Shown one piece after another: positions 1 to 7,477 of a DNA stretch of 64,000 bases. Each line of letters starts with the position of its first letter. Positions within the stretch are counted from its first letter, which is position 1. Both the position numbers and the translations under genes were made by a program. Origin of the DNA: Actinomadura parmotrematis (GTDB lineage: Bacteria > Actinomycetota > Actinomycetes > Streptosporangiales > Streptosporangiaceae); contig NZ_JAIBOA010000008.1 of assembly GCF_019458805.1 (NCBI RefSeq), positions 62,001 through 126,000 of the forward strand. Direction: 5' to 3'. The notes below the pieces were generated by a model. The model worked only from the letters and a program-made list of their open reading frames with translations, was not told where the DNA came from and ran no database searches.

Positions 1-25
1 CGGCGGTGCACGCCTTGGGGTGGTT

Positions 26-55
26 TTGACAATCATTTTCATATTCATCCATACT
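26..55 (+). promoter_or_regulatory. znuA promoter with overlapping Zur box
   Basis: A -35 TTGACA (26-31) and a -10 CATACT (50-55) are 18 nt apart. The 15-bp near-palindrome TGACAATCATTTTCA (27-41) overlaps the -35 and spacer and matches actinobacterial Zur operators. The -10 ends 6 nt before the GTG of znuA, so the transcript is probably leaderless. Zn-loaded Zur, encoded as the fourth gene, would block polymerase here. Confidence 0.85.
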
Positions 56-61
56 TGAGGG

Positions 62-1012
62 GTGCCTCCCCTTCGCAAGCCCGCCGCCCGCAGGACCCTC
101 GCGCTCCTGTCCGCCGCCGCTCTCGGCGCGGCCGCCCTCACCGCCTGCGGCGACGCCGGCGCGAGCGGGGACGGCCGCACCCGGGTGGTCGCGTCGTTCT
201 ACCCGATGGCCTGGCTGAGCGAGCGTGTCGGCGGCGGCGCCGTGCAGGTGACCACCCTCACCGCGCCGGGCGCCGAGCCCCACGACCTGGAGCTCACCGC
301 CAAGCAGGTGGGCCGGGTCGGCAAGGCCCGCCTCGTCGTCTACGTCAAGGGCGTGCAGCCCGCCGTGGACGACGCCGTCGCCAAGGAGGCGAAGGGCCGC
401 GCCCTCGACGCCGCCGCGACCGTCCCGACCCTCCCCGCCACGCACCTCGGCGAGGAGGAGGACGAGGAGCACGGCCACGGGCACGCCGAGGCCGGCTACG
501 ACCCGCACCTCTGGCTCGACCCCGCCCGCATGGCGACCGTAGCGAAGGCCCTCGGCGACCGCCTCGCGCAGGCCGACGCCGCGCACGCCGCCGACTACCG
601 CGCCCGCGCCGCCGCCGTCGTCAAGGACCTCACCGCCCTCGACGGCGCCTACGCCGGCGGGCTGCGCGCCTGCAAGCAGAAGACGATCGTCACCGCGCAC
701 GCCGCGTTCGGCTACCTCGCCCAGCGCTACGGGCTGCGCCAGGTGCCGGTCGCCGGCGTCGACCCGGCCGCCGAACCGTCCCCCAGGCGGCTCGCCGAGC
801 TGACCGGGCAGGTCCGCGCGTCCGGCGCCACCACCGTGTTCACCGAGACGCTCGCCAGCCCCAAGGTCGCGGACGCCCTGGCCCGCGAGGCCGGGGTCCG
901 CACCGCCGTCCTCGACCCCGTCGAGGGCATCGCCAAGGGCTCGGGCGGCGACTACCTGTCGGTGATGCGCGCGAACCTGTCCACCCTGCGGACCGCACTG
1001 GAGTGCCCGTGA
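62..1012 (+). CDS. znuA: Zinc ABC transporter substrate-binding lipoprotein ZnuA
   Basis: Captures zinc outside the membrane and delivers it to ZnuB. The 316-residue protein has a lipoprotein signal ending in LTAC, with Cys29 as lipid anchor. Metal ligands typical of cluster A-I binding proteins are visible: EPHD (His74), DPHLW (about 147-151) and a later TAHAAFGY. Residues 131-141 are an acidic, His-rich loop (EEEDEEHGHGH) characteristic of zinc-specific members and absent from manganese ones. The GTG start lies 6 nt from the -10 box. It overlaps znuC by 4 bp as GTGA. Zinc specificity is supported by the loop, the Zur box and the linked zur gene; confidence is high. Confidence 0.93.
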   Translation: MPPLRKPAARRTLALLSAAALGAAALTACGDAGASGDGRTRVVASFYPMAWLSERVGGGAVQVTTLTAPGAEPHDLELTAKQVGRVGKARLVVYVKGVQPAVDDAVAKEAKGRALDAAATVPTLPATHLGEEEDEEHGHGHAEAGYDPHLWLDPARMATVAKALGDRLAQADAAHAADYRARAAAVVKDLTALDGAYAGGLRACKQKTIVTAHAAFGYLAQRYGLRQVPVAGVDPAAEPSPRRLAELTGQVRASGATTVFTETLASPKVADALAREAGVRTAVLDPVEGIAKGSGGDYLSVMRANLSTLRTALECP

Positions 1013-1728
1013 CCGACGCCCCTCCCCCGGAGCACACCCCGGAGCCCGCCCCGCCGTTCGCGATGACCGGCGGCCGGGCCGCCCTCGACGGCCGCGAGGT
1101 GCTGCGCGGCGTCGACCTCACCGTCCGCGCCGGCGACGTCGTCGCCCTGCTCGGCCCGAACGGCGCGGGCAAGTCCACGCTCGTCCGCGCGCTGCTCGGG
1201 CTGGTGCCGCTGACCGCCGGCCGCACCGAGATCTACGGGGTGCCGCCCGCCCGCTTCCGCGACTGGCACCGCCTCGCCTACGTCCCGCAGCGGCTCCCGG
1301 CGGGCGGCGGCGTGCCCGCCACCGTCCGCGAGGTCGTCGCGTCCGGCCGGATCGCCCGCCGGTCGCGCTGGCGGCCGGCGTCGGCCGCCGACCGCGCCGC
1401 GGTGGACCGCGCGCTGGAGGCCGTCGGGCTCGCCGGCCGCGCCCGCGACTCCGCGCACCTGCTGTCGGGCGGCCAGCAGCAGCGGGTGATGATCGCCCGC
1501 GCGCTCGCCGGGGAGCCCGAGGCGCTCGTCATGGACGAGCCGAACGCCGGCGTCGACGCCGAGCGGCAGCACGCCCTCGCCGCCACCGTCGGCGCGCTCG
1601 CCGCCGGCGGGCGGACGGTGCTGCTCGTCCTGCACGAGACCGGCCCGCTGGCCCCCCTGATCACCCGCACCGTGCACCTCGACGACGGCCGCGTGCGGCG
1701 CGAGGAGACCCCGGAGATGAGCGCATGA
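1009..1728 (+). CDS. znuC: Zinc ABC transporter ATPase ZnuC
   Basis: ATP-hydrolysing subunit that powers ZnuB. The 239-residue reading from the overlapping GTG shows Walker A GPNGAGKST (about 49-57), a Q-loop near YVPQR, the signature LSGGQQQR and Walker B LVMDEPN, followed by the switch His in VLHE. A longer reading frame exists upstream, but it only shadows znuA; homology begins around residue 18. Translation is coupled to znuA (4-bp overlap) and to znuB (ATGA overlap at 1725). Confidence 0.92.
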   Translation: MTDAPPPEHTPEPAPPFAMTGGRAALDGREVLRGVDLTVRAGDVVALLGPNGAGKSTLVRALLGLVPLTAGRTEIYGVPPARFRDWHRLAYVPQRLPAGGGVPATVREVVASGRIARRSRWRPASAADRAAVDRALEAVGLAGRARDSAHLLSGGQQQRVMIARALAGEPEALVMDEPNAGVDAERQHALAATVGALAAGGRTVLLVLHETGPLAPLITRTVHLDDGRVRREETPEMSA

Positions 1729-2591
1729 GCGAGATGCTGTCCTACGACTTCATGCGCATCGCCCTCGCGATGGCGGTGCTGGTCGGCCTCAGCGCGCCCG
1801 CCATCGGCACCTTCGTCGTGCAGCGGCGGCTGTCGCTGCTCGGCGACGGCATCGGCCACATCGCGCTCACCGGCATCGGCCTCGGCCTGCTCACCGGCAC
1901 CTCCCCGACGCTCGCCGCGCTCGCGGTGGCCGTCCTCGGCGCCGTCGCCATCGAGGTGCTGCGCGCGCGCAGCCGGAGCGGCGCCGACGTCGCGCTCGCC
2001 CTGCTGTTCTACGGCGGCCTCGCGGGCGGCGTCATCCTCACCAACGCGCGGGGCGGCGGCGCGAGCCTGCAGTCCTACCTGTTCGGGTCGATCACCAGCG
2101 TGCGGGCGGCCGACCTCTACGTCGTCGCCGGGCTCGCCGTCGTCGTGCTCGGCGTCGTGGCGGTGTTCGGCCGCGAGCTGTTCCTGCTCGGGCAGGACGA
2201 GGAGGTGGCGCGGGCGAGCGGCCTGCCGGTCCGCTTCCTCGGCGCGCTGGTCGCCGCGACCGCCGCCGTCACGGTGGTGATCGCCATGCGCGCCGTCGGG
2301 CTGCTGCTGGTCAGCGCCCTCATGATCCTGCCGGTGGCGGCGGCGCAGCAGCTCGCCCGCGGCTTCCGCGCGACGATGCTGCTCGCGATGTTCGCCGGTG
2401 TACTGTCGGCGGTGACCGGGCTCGCCGGCTCGTTCCAGTACGATCTGCCGCCGGGGCCCTCGATCGTGCTGCTCGCGCTCGGGGTGTTCGGGGCCGCGGT
2501 GCTCGGCGGCGCGGTGCGGCGGCGCCGCCGGACGGCGCCGGCGCCGGTCCTGGCGAGCAGGGAGGCCGAGGCGGAGGTGGCAGGGAGATGA
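1725..2591 (+). CDS. znuB: Zinc ABC transporter permease ZnuB
   Basis: Membrane channel of the zinc importer, ABC-3 family. The 288-residue protein has about eight hydrophobic helices and starts with a short cytosolic N-terminus (MSEMLSYDFMR). The family patterns LSLLGDGIGHIALTGIGLG near residue 36 and an Ala/Gly-rich helix with VSALMILPVAAAQ are present. The tail is Arg-rich and cytosolic. ATG overlaps the znuC stop, and the stop overlaps the zur start, so all four genes read as one translationally coupled operon. Confidence 0.92.
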   Translation: MSEMLSYDFMRIALAMAVLVGLSAPAIGTFVVQRRLSLLGDGIGHIALTGIGLGLLTGTSPTLAALAVAVLGAVAIEVLRARSRSGADVALALLFYGGLAGGVILTNARGGGASLQSYLFGSITSVRAADLYVVAGLAVVVLGVVAVFGRELFLLGQDEEVARASGLPVRFLGALVAATAAVTVVIAMRAVGLLLVSALMILPVAAAQQLARGFRATMLLAMFAGVLSAVTGLAGSFQYDLPPGPSIVLLALGVFGAAVLGGAVRRRRRTAPAPVLASREAEAEVAGR

Positions 2592-2968
2592 CGACGGCCC
2601 GCCGTAACGCGGTGCGCCAGGCGCTGGCCGGCTGCCAGGGCTTCCGCAGCGCGCAGGACATCTACGCCGACCTGCGCGCCGACGGCTCCAAGATCGGCCT
2701 CACCACCGTCTACCGGGCGCTGGACGCCCTCAGCGACGCCGGCGAGGTGGACGTCCTGCGCACCGACTCCGGCGAGGCGGTCTACCGCGCCTGCCGGACC
2801 GAGGAGCACCACCACCACCTGGTCTGCCGCGACTGCGGCCGGACCGTCGAGGTCGCCGGGCCCGCCGTCGAGGACTGGGCCGCGCAGGTCGGCGCCGACC
2901 ACGGTTTCAGCGACATCACCCACACCGTCGAGGTCTTCGGCACCTGCGCGGGCTGCGCCGCCCGCTGA
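2588..2968 (+). CDS. zur: Zinc uptake regulator Zur (Fur family)
   Basis: Zinc-responsive repressor. The 126-residue protein has a winged-helix N-terminal half with the recognition segment SKIGLTTVYRALDAL (34-48), then the Fur metal-binding half: His74-77, Cys80/Cys83 and Cys120/Cys123, the two CXXC pairs of the structural zinc site. It is the last gene of znuACB-zur and overlaps znuB by 4 bp. A Zur box sits at the operon promoter, so the gene should repress itself together with the transporter. Position after znuB, rather than beside an iron or peroxide gene, favours Zur over Fur or PerR. Confidence 0.92.
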   Translation: MTTARRNAVRQALAGCQGFRSAQDIYADLRADGSKIGLTTVYRALDALSDAGEVDVLRTDSGEAVYRACRTEEHHHHLVCRDCGRTVEVAGPAVEDWAAQVGADHGFSDITHTVEVFGTCAGCAAR

Positions 2969-2999
2969 ACCCGGCGTCACCGGCCCCCGCCGGACGCGA

Positions 3000-3011
3000 G
3001 ACAATCGGTCC
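3000..3011 (+). promoter_or_regulatory. -10 box of leaderless osmC-like gene
   Basis: GACAAT (3000-3005) is followed by six bases and the ATG at 3012. No Shine-Dalgarno sequence fits, so the mRNA probably starts at the ATG. The same hexamer stands at the same distance before era. Confidence 0.5.
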
Positions 3012-3437
3012 ATGGCTACGACACGTACCGCTAACGCGCACTGGGAAGGGCCGCTCATGGGCGGCCAGGGCACCGTCTCGCTGGACTCCTCCAAGCTCGG
3101 CACCTACGACGTCACGTGGGCGTCGCGCGCCGAGGAGCCGGACGGGCGCACCAGCCCCGAGGAGCTCATCGCCGCGGCGCACTCCACCTGCTTCTCCATG
3201 GCGCTCTCGCACGGCCTCGCCGGCGCCGGCACGCCGCCGGAGACCGTCGACACCAGGGCCGACGTCACCTTCCAGCCGGGCGAGGGCATCACCGGCATCC
3301 ACCTGACCGTCCGGGCGAGCGTGCCCGGCCTGTCGGCGGCCGACTTCGAGAAGGCGGCGCAGGGCGCCAAGGAGAACTGCCCGGTCAGCAAGGCCCTGGC
3401 CGGCACGAAGATCACGCTGGACGCCGCGCTCGTCTGA
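3012..3437 (+). CDS. OsmC-family peroxiredoxin
   Basis: Thiol-dependent reduction of organic hydroperoxides in the cytosol. The 141-residue protein has the two family cysteines, Cys60 in AHSTCFSM and Cys123 in ENCPVSK. The N-terminal WEGPLMGGQG and the SPEELIAAAHS segment are OsmC-like rather than Ohr-like, so it likely belongs to the stress-induced OsmC subgroup. It lies 43 bp behind zur with its own leaderless promoter and ends just before a perfect bidirectional terminator. Confidence 0.9.
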   Translation: MATTRTANAHWEGPLMGGQGTVSLDSSKLGTYDVTWASRAEEPDGRTSPEELIAAAHSTCFSMALSHGLAGAGTPPETVDTRADVTFQPGEGITGIHLTVRASVPGLSAADFEKAAQGAKENCPVSKALAGTKITLDAALV

Positions 3438-3448
3438 GCCCGGCCCCG

Positions 3449-3494
3449 CACGCGCGAGGGGGCGGTCCCGGCCGGGACCGCCCCCTCCCGCGTG
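3449..3494. terminator. Bidirectional intrinsic-type terminator
   Basis: A 32-bp perfect palindrome (3456-3487, arms of 16 bp) is flanked by six more complementary pairs after one mismatch. It separates the convergent osmC-like gene and the dioxygenase gene. There is no U-run, as usual in this GC range. Confidence 0.75.
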
Positions 3495-3505
3495 TTCCCG
3501 GGCCG

Positions 3506-4309
3506 CTAGGGCAGCGGGACGCCGCGGCGCCCGTCCACCGCCAGCGGGGCCTCGCCCTCGACGGCGGTGAGGTGCAGGCGCCGGGCGCCCGCCGGGAAGT
3601 CGTGCACCACCCGGTGCTGGGTGGCCCGGTTGTCCCAGACCGCGACGTCGCCGGGCGCCCAGCGCCAGCGGACGGTGTTCTCCAGCCGGGTGACGCGCTC
3701 CTGGAACAGCCGGATCAGCGCCTCGGAGTCGGCCTCGGTGCTGAGGCCGACGACCGAGCGCGCGAACCCGCCGAGCAGCAGCGCCCGCTCGCCCGTCTCG
3801 GGGTGCACCCGCACGAGCGGGTGCTCGGCGCGGGCCGCGTCGCCGCCGCCCGCCGTCAGCTCGTCGGAGTGCAGCACCCACAGCCGGTCGGCGAGCTCGC
3901 GCAGCTCGACGGGCAGGTCGTCGTAGGCGGCCACGGTGTTGGCCCACACGGTGTCGCCGCCGTAGGCGGGCACCTCCACCGCGCGCAGCACGGCGAAGCC
4001 GGGGGGCCGCTCGGCGTAGGAGGCGTCGGCGTGCCAGGCGCCGTCGGGCGCGGGCAGCGCGGCGGCGGGCGTGCCGAGCAGCCGCGCGAACGCCGCCTGC
4101 CCGGCGGCGTCCAGGTGGTACTGGCCGCGGAAGAACAGCACCTTGTGGCGCAGCAGGGCGCGCCGCAGCTCGGCGACGGTGCGCCCGTCCAGCTCGCCCG
4201 ACAGGCGCACGGAACAGACCTCGGCCCCGATGCGGCCGGCGACGGGGCTGACTTCGACGGCCCCCGCGCGCGTGACGGGCGTGACGGGGTCCAGCACCTG
4301 GTGCGTCAT
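3506..4309 (-). CDS. TauD/TfdA-family Fe(II)/2-oxoglutarate dioxygenase
   Basis: Oxidises an organic substrate with O2 and 2-oxoglutarate. Counted from the ATG at 4309 (267 residues), the iron triad is His93 and Asp95 in WHADASY plus His232 in TQHRVVHDF, and Arg243/244 would bind 2-oxoglutarate. The pattern VRWRWAPGDVAVWDNRATQH is classic TauD. An in-frame TTG at 4339 would add ten residues. Substrate is unknown: taurine, alkylsulfonates and sulfate esters are all used by close relatives. No sulfonate transporter is adjacent. The gene is single and convergent with the osmC-like gene. Confidence 0.85.
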   Translation of the reverse strand: MTHQVLDPVTPVTRAGAVEVSPVAGRIGAEVCSVRLSGELDGRTVAELRRALLRHKVLFFRGQYHLDAAGQAAFARLLGTPAAALPAPDGAWHADASYAERPPGFAVLRAVEVPAYGGDTVWANTVAAYDDLPVELRELADRLWVLHSDELTAGGGDAARAEHPLVRVHPETGERALLLGGFARSVVGLSTEADSEALIRLFQERVTRLENTVRWRWAPGDVAVWDNRATQHRVVHDFPAGARRLHLTAVEGEAPLAVDGRRGVPLP

Positions 4310-4344
4310 GGGACGACGGTATGCAACCCCGGCCGTCAAAGCAA

Positions 4345-4362
4345 CTAATCAAGTAGGAATAG
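4345..4362 (-). promoter_or_regulatory. Imperfect inverted repeat upstream of the dioxygenase
   Basis: CTAATC and GAATAG flank six bases, giving a CTANTC-N6-GANTAG dyad in an AT-rich patch directly upstream of the dioxygenase start. This is a plausible operator for an unidentified regulator. A -10 box was not resolved. Confidence 0.35.
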
Positions 4363-4405
4363 TCATGTAGAGTCGCGGCCCCCTCGACCTGCACCGCGGA
4401 CGCCG

Positions 4406-5203
4406 CTATCCGAGGGGGGCGGGCTCCACGGGGTTGGGGACGGCGCCGCCGTAGCGGCGGTCGCGGCCGGCGTAGATCTCGCAGGCGTGCCAGAGGTGGC
4501 GGCGGTCGAAGTCGGGCCAGAGCGTGTCGAGGAAGACCATCTCGGCGTAGGCCGACTGCCAGAGCAGGAAGTTGGAGGTGCGCTGCTCGCCGGACGAGCG
4601 GAGGAACAGGTCGACGTCGGGCAGGCCGGGCTCGTCCAGGTAGCGCGCGAACACCTTCTCGGTGATCTTGTCGGGGTTCAGCCGGCCGTCGCGCACGTCG
4701 CGGGCGATCGCGGCCGCGGCGTCGGCGATCTCGGCCCGGCCCCCGTAGTTGACGCAGAACTGCAGGGTGAGGACGTCGTTGCCGCGCGTCATCTCCTCGG
4801 CGTCCTCCAGCTCCTTGATGACCGAGCGCCAGAGCTTCGGCCGCCGGCCCGCCCAGCGGACCCGCACGCCCATGGAGTGGAGCTGGTCGCGGCGGCGGCG
4901 GATGACGTCGCGGTTGAAGCCCATGAGGAAGCGCACCTCGTCGGGCGAGCGCTTCCAGTTCTCGGTCGAGAAGGCGTAGGCCGACAGCGTCGGGATGCCG
5001 AGCTCGATCGCCCCCATGATCACGTCGAAGAGCGAGTCCTCGCCCCTCTTGTGCCCCTCGGTGCGGGGCAGGCCCCGCTCCTTGGCCCAGCGCCCGTTGC
5101 CGTCCATCACGATCGCGACGTGCCGGGGCACGAGGTCGGCGGGGATGGCGGGGGGCGCCGCGCCCTGGGGGTGGGGGTACGGCGGCGATACGGCCCTTCT
5201 CAA
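4406..5203 (-). CDS. uppS: Isoprenyl transferase (undecaprenyl diphosphate synthase type)
   Basis: Cis-prenyltransferase that elongates allylic diphosphates with isopentenyl diphosphate to the C50/C55 lipid carrier of cell-wall synthesis. The 265-residue reading has the catalytic Asp34 in [12 protein letters not shown], the [12 protein letters not shown] segment, and the C-terminal [24 protein letters not shown] motif. The best start is the TTG at 5203: it overlaps the recO stop (TTGA) and has GGGAG five bases upstream. Longer in-frame readings only shadow recO. The recO-uppS pair is conserved in actinobacteria. Confidence 0.92.
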   Translation of the reverse strand: MRRAVSPPYPHPQGAAPPAIPADLVPRHVAIVMDGNGRWAKERGLPRTEGHKRGEDSLFDVIMGAIELGIPTLSAYAFSTENWKRSPDEVRFLMGFNRDVIRRRRDQLHSMGVRVRWAGRRPKLWRSVIKELEDAEEMTRGNDVLTLQFCVNYGGRAEIADAAAAIARDVRDGRLNPDKITEKVFARYLDEPGLPDVDLFLRSSGEQRTSNFLLWQSAYAEMVFLDTLWPDFDRRHLWHACEIYAGRDRRYGGAVPNPVEPAPLG

Positions 5204-5961
5204 ACGCGCTCCCTGTCCGTGGTGTCGCCGGTCCCCCGCTCGACGTGGCGCAGGGACCGGATGCCGTGCTCCAGGTGCCACTGCAGGTAGGCGGCGACCA
5301 GGCCGCTGCACTCTATCCGGTGGCGGCCCTCGCTCTCGTCGGCGTACTCCCAGTCGCCGCGCAGCAGCGCCAGCATGAGCGCGAAGGTGGGCGGGGCGGG
5401 CGTCGCCGCGCCGGGCTGGCGGCAGCGCGCGCAGACCGCGCCGCCCGCCGAGATCAGGAAGCCGCGCAGCCGGCCGCGCTCCCCGCACCGGCAGCACTCG
5501 TCGAGCGCGGGCGCCCAGCCCGCCACCGACAGCGAGCGGAGCAGGTAGGCGTCCAGCACGAGGCGCGGGTCGTGCTCCCGCTCGACCAGCGTGCGCAGGC
5601 CGCCGACGAGCAGCAGGAACTGGCGGAGCGCGGGCTCGCCCTCCTCGCTGGTCAGCCTCTCGGCCGTCTCCAGCATCGCCGTGCCGGCGGTGTAGCGCGG
5701 GTAGTCGGCGGCGAGCGTCTGCCCGTAGGGGCGCAGCGTCTCGGCCTGGGTGATCAGGTCCAGCGAGCGCCGCTCGTAGAGCTGCAGGTCGACGTGGGTG
5801 AAGGGCTCCAGCCGCGCCCCGAACCGCGACTTGGTCTTGCGCACGCCCTTGGCCGCGGCGCGGATGCGCCCCGAGCGGCGGGTCAGGATCGTCACGATGC
5901 GGTCGGCCTCGCCCAGCTTCTGGGTGCGCAGGACGACGCCTTCATCGCGGTAGAGGCTCAC
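5200..5961 (-). CDS. recO: DNA repair protein RecO
   Basis: Loads RecA onto SSB-coated DNA with RecR in gap repair. The 253-residue reading starts at GTG 5961 with [21 protein letters not shown], the family N-terminus. It has an OB-fold with Arg/Lys-rich [18 protein letters not shown], a helical middle, and a four-cysteine zinc finger (ECCRCG and CARC). An upstream ATG at 6015 would add 18 poorly conserved residues. The stop overlaps the uppS start. Confidence 0.92.
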   Translation of the reverse strand: MSLYRDEGVVLRTQKLGEADRIVTILTRRSGRIRAAAKGVRKTKSRFGARLEPFTHVDLQLYERRSLDLITQAETLRPYGQTLAADYPRYTAGTAMLETAERLTSEEGEPALRQFLLLVGGLRTLVEREHDPRLVLDAYLLRSLSVAGWAPALDECCRCGERGRLRGFLISAGGAVCARCRQPGAATPAPPTFALMLALLRGDWEYADESEGRHRIECSGLVAAYLQWHLEHGIRSLRHVERGTGDTTDRERV

Positions 5962-6101
5962 CCGTCCATTGTCGCGCACCGGCGGCGGTGCCGCGGCGGC
6001 CCCGGCCCGCGACATGATCCTTACGATCCGCGACCGTTTTCGGACGCTGCGGGATCGCGGAAACAGTGGCCCGGGTCACCGGGACCTGGCAACGTGATGC
6101 C

Positions 6102-7127
6102 ATGAGATGCACCATCGTGCCGCCGCACATCCTGGAGCACATCGCGCGGGCCGACGACCCCGCCCTGCGGGACATCGCCCGCCGCACCCTGATCCTCAGC
6201 AGCGTCCACGCCACCGAGCGCCGGGTGGCGCCGCCCGCGACGCCCGGGCCGGTCGAGGACTTCGCGCCGAACCGCACGATCAAGGACGCGAAGAACCACG
6301 AGGAGCTGCCGGGCGACACCGTCCGCGCCGAGGGCGGCGCCGCCACCGGGGACGCCGTCGCCGACCGGGCCTACGACTGGCTCGGCGTCACCTTCGACTT
6401 CTACGAGGCGGCCTACCGCCGCAACTCCATCGACGGCGCCGGGCTGCCGATGATCTCGACCGTGCACTACGGGCGCGACTACGACAACGCGTTCTGGAAC
6501 GGCGAGCAGATGGTCTACGGCGACGGGGACGGCACCCTGTTCACCGAGTTCACCGGCCCGCTCGACGTCACCGGCCACGAGCTCACCCACGGCGTCACCC
6601 AGTTCACCGCCGGCCTGGAGTACTACGGCCAGGCGGGCGCGCTGAACGAGTCGGTGTCGGACGTCTTCGGGTCGCTGATCAAGCAGTGGCACCTCGGGCA
6701 GACCGCCGAGCAGGCCGACTGGCTGATCGGCGAGGGCCTGCTCGCCGCCGGGGTGAACGGCGTCGCGCTGCGGTCGATGAAGGCCCCCGGCACCGCCTAC
6801 GACGACCCGCAGCTCGGCAAGGACCCGCAGCCCGGCCACATGGACGACTACGTGGACACCTACCGCGACAACGGCGGCGTCCACATCAACTCCGGCATCC
6901 CGAACCGGGCCTTCTACCTGACCGCCGCCGGTATCGGCGGGAATGCATGGGAGAAGGCCGGGAAGGTGTGGTACGACACACTGACCGGCGGGCGGCTGCC
7001 GGCCACGGCCGACTTCGCGGCGTTCGCCGCGGCGACGGTCGCGGTCGCGGCCGGGCTGTTCGGCGACGGCTCGGCCGAGGCGGACGCCGTGCGGTCCGGC
7101 TGGACGGGGGTGGGCGTCCAGGTGTGA
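6102..7127 (+). CDS. Protealysin-like M4 metallopeptidase
   Basis: Thermolysin-family zinc protease of 341 residues. Zinc ligands His159 and His163 lie in HELTH with catalytic Glu160, and the third ligand is Glu183 in NESVSD; His261 in GGVHINSG is the transition-state histidine. There is no signal peptide. The N-terminus is short and carries PPHIL (7-11), the PPL-type motif of protealysin precursors, instead of the long thermolysin propeptide. That points to a protease that acts inside the cell or leaves by a non-classical route. The ATG at 6102 fits the propeptide better than the upstream start at 6066. The next gene is a predicted inhibitor. Confidence 0.92.
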   Translation: MRCTIVPPHILEHIARADDPALRDIARRTLILSSVHATERRVAPPATPGPVEDFAPNRTIKDAKNHEELPGDTVRAEGGAATGDAVADRAYDWLGVTFDFYEAAYRRNSIDGAGLPMISTVHYGRDYDNAFWNGEQMVYGDGDGTLFTEFTGPLDVTGHELTHGVTQFTAGLEYYGQAGALNESVSDVFGSLIKQWHLGQTAEQADWLIGEGLLAAGVNGVALRSMKAPGTAYDDPQLGKDPQPGHMDDYVDTYRDNGGVHINSGIPNRAFYLTAAGIGGNAWEKAGKVWYDTLTGGRLPATADFAAFAAATVAVAAGLFGDGSAEADAVRSGWTGVGVQV

Positions 7128-7174
7128 CCGCGCCCGGCGACGCCGGACCGGTGAGGTGGGGAGGAGGCAGTCTG

Positions 7175-7429
7175 GTGAAGGTGAAGGTGGTCCGCTCGGG
7201 CGGCTTCGCGGGCATCGAGCGGCGCGGCGAGTCCGACAGCTCCAGCGACCCCGTGCTCGGCCGCCTGGTCGACCGGGTCGACCTCGCGGCGGTGCCGCCG
7301 CCCGGCCGCATCCCCGACCAGTTCCTCTACGACATCGACATCGACGGCCGGCGCACCACCGTCGGCGAGGCCCAGCTCAGCGGGCCGCTCCGCGAGCTCG
7401 TCCACCACGTGCTCGGGCGGTCCCGCTGA
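7175..7429 (+). CDS. Emfourin-like protealysin inhibitor
   Basis: An 84-residue protein beginning VKVKVVRSGGFAGIERRG and ending with TVGEAQLSGPLRELVHHVL. This combination of an RSGGFAGI strand and a GPLRELV helix is the pattern of emfourin, the proteinaceous inhibitor encoded beside protealysin genes. The GTG start has GGAGGAGG 8-9 nt upstream. It lies 47 bp behind the M4 protease on the same strand, so the two are probably co-transcribed. Function rests on recognition of the short family and on context. Confidence 0.8.
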   Translation: MKVKVVRSGGFAGIERRGESDSSSDPVLGRLVDRVDLAAVPPPGRIPDQFLYDIDIDGRRTTVGEAQLSGPLRELVHHVLGRSR

Positions 7430-7431
7430 GC

Positions 7432-7470
7432 GCGCGGCGGACGGGAGCGTTCCCTCCCCGCCCGCCGCGC
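7432..7470. terminator. Terminator between emfourin and aglA
   Basis: Nine complementary pairs (7432-7440 with 7462-7470) plus four inner pairs after one mismatch form a GC hairpin between the two convergent genes. It could serve both strands. Confidence 0.55.
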
Positions 7471-7477
7471 CCCGCGC

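Noticed and set aside
4310..4339. Extra ten N-terminal residues for the TauD-like protein from the TTG at 4339
   Set aside because: The family begins near the ATG at 4309; the TTG lacks a ribosome site. Not excluded.
5204..5497. Longer UppS reading frame
   Set aside because: It overlaps recO fully; the TTG at 5203 has a good ribosome site and overlaps the recO stop.
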